From positions 21,532,030-21,596,029 of the forward strand of contig JAKZAP010000016.1 of NCBI GenBank assembly GCA_023053575.1: a stretch of 64,000 bases of DNA, in the 5' to 3' direction. Both the position numbers and the translations under genes were made by a program. This DNA is from Branchinecta lynchi (Eukaryota > Arthropoda > Branchiopoda > Anostraca > Branchinectidae). Below, piece after piece: positions 63,743 through 64,000 of the stretch. Position 1 is the first letter of the stretch. Every line of letters begins with the position of its first letter. A model generated the notes under the pieces. It searched no databases, had not been told where the DNA came from, and worked only from the letters and a program-made list of their open reading frames with translations.

Positions 63743-64000
63743 TTAGAAATATTTTTTATATATTGAATTGTAATTTCTCTTCGTAAGAAATTTATTTCGC
63801 ATTAACGAATCCAAAATATCAATAGCTTCATTTCTCACCTTGTCAGATGTATTTCCGTTTACTCTGCTACCTATCAAAGTGTATAATTTTGAAATCATTT
63901 CATCACAGTTCATAAATATTCCAGTTCCTTTTTGTTGAACTAAAAATGGGGAATTAGTTCGAATGCTGGTTAACCTCTCCTTGTATTCTCTTATAAATTC
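63743..64000 (-). CDS. 3' end of a further Polinton gene
   Basis: An open frame enters at the window edge and ends TAA at 63743-63745, three bases before the penton ATG. The 85 residues visible are helical and charged (EYKERLTSIRTNSP early; DKVRNEAIDILDSL late). I do not recognise the family from this piece. The start lies outside the window. Confidence 0.6.
   Translation of the reverse strand, partial: EFIREYKERLTSIRTNSPFLVQQKGTGIFMNCDEMISKLYTLIGSRVNGNTSDKVRNEAIDILDSLMRNKFLTKRNYNSIYKKYF

Larger units (their letters stand above)
60633..64000 (-). mobile_element. Polinton/Maverick (adintovirus-like) element, left end and structural genes
   Basis: The CR1 reading frame stops abruptly at about 60632 and is followed by AGTAGTTATATAAAGGGGG. 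Polinton termini characteristically begin AG, so this is the likely left terminus. Five genes follow, all on the minus strand and tightly spaced: unknown, major capsid, small Gly-rich protein, penton, and the tail of another. Frames are intact, so the integration looks young or the element is still functional. The polymerase, integrase, ATPase and protease would lie to the right, outside the window. Confidence 0.82.

Overview
This window looks like nuclear DNA of an invertebrate animal. It is AT-rich, has spliceosomal introns, and is dominated by transposable elements: R1/Jockey-type and CR1-type LINEs, hAT MITEs, TTAA-flanked MITEs, hammerhead-bearing repeats and a Polinton. I cannot name the species. 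R1/Jockey-type LINEs and Polintons are common in arthropods, but that is not decisive.

The one host gene I recognise with confidence is IMP4, the Brix-domain protein of the U3 snoRNP. It lies on the + strand as six coding exons between 30201 and 53835. All splice phases close and about 312 codons result. Only the exon carrying the start codon is missing. Its introns (about 4.2, 2.0, 11.7, 1.7 and 3.1 kb) are filled with repeats, and the third appears to use a GC donor.

Left end (1-5.8 kb): a 5'-truncated LINE sits inside a MITE with an 8-bp target duplication. Next comes a minus-strand, intron-containing gene for a Polinton-type family B DNA polymerase. Its apparent 5' exons encode two zinc modules of identical spacing. 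The polymerase catalytic part is not in the window.

6-30 kb: repeats with little coding content. They include an orphan 114-codon ORF, a tRNA-like stem, three hAT MITEs with perfect target duplications, TTAA-flanked MITEs carrying a shared 70-codon ORF, a hAT MITE interrupted by a frameshifted LINE, a 0.67-kb foldback and a 45-bp minisatellite built on a 20-nt palindrome.

30-54 kb: IMP4 and its introns. Intron 3 holds an 8.7-kb block of degenerate TCATGA-rich quasi-palindromic repeats bounded by CCCGTACGG inverted termini.

54-60.6 kb: palindromic GATACCATGGTATC-type sequence, a ~1-kb repeat nested in a MITE, and a CR1 LINE. Right end (60.6-64 kb): a Polinton/adintovirus-like element begins inside that CR1 copy. 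It reads leftward with the major capsid protein, a small Gly-rich virion protein, the penton (minor capsid) protein, a short unknown protein and the tail of one more gene.

Six copies of a 44-nt hammerhead-ribozyme-like core occur in one dispersed repeat family, with compensatory changes in helix I. This and the intron-bearing Polinton-type polymerase are the most noteworthy signals. All comparisons were made by eye.
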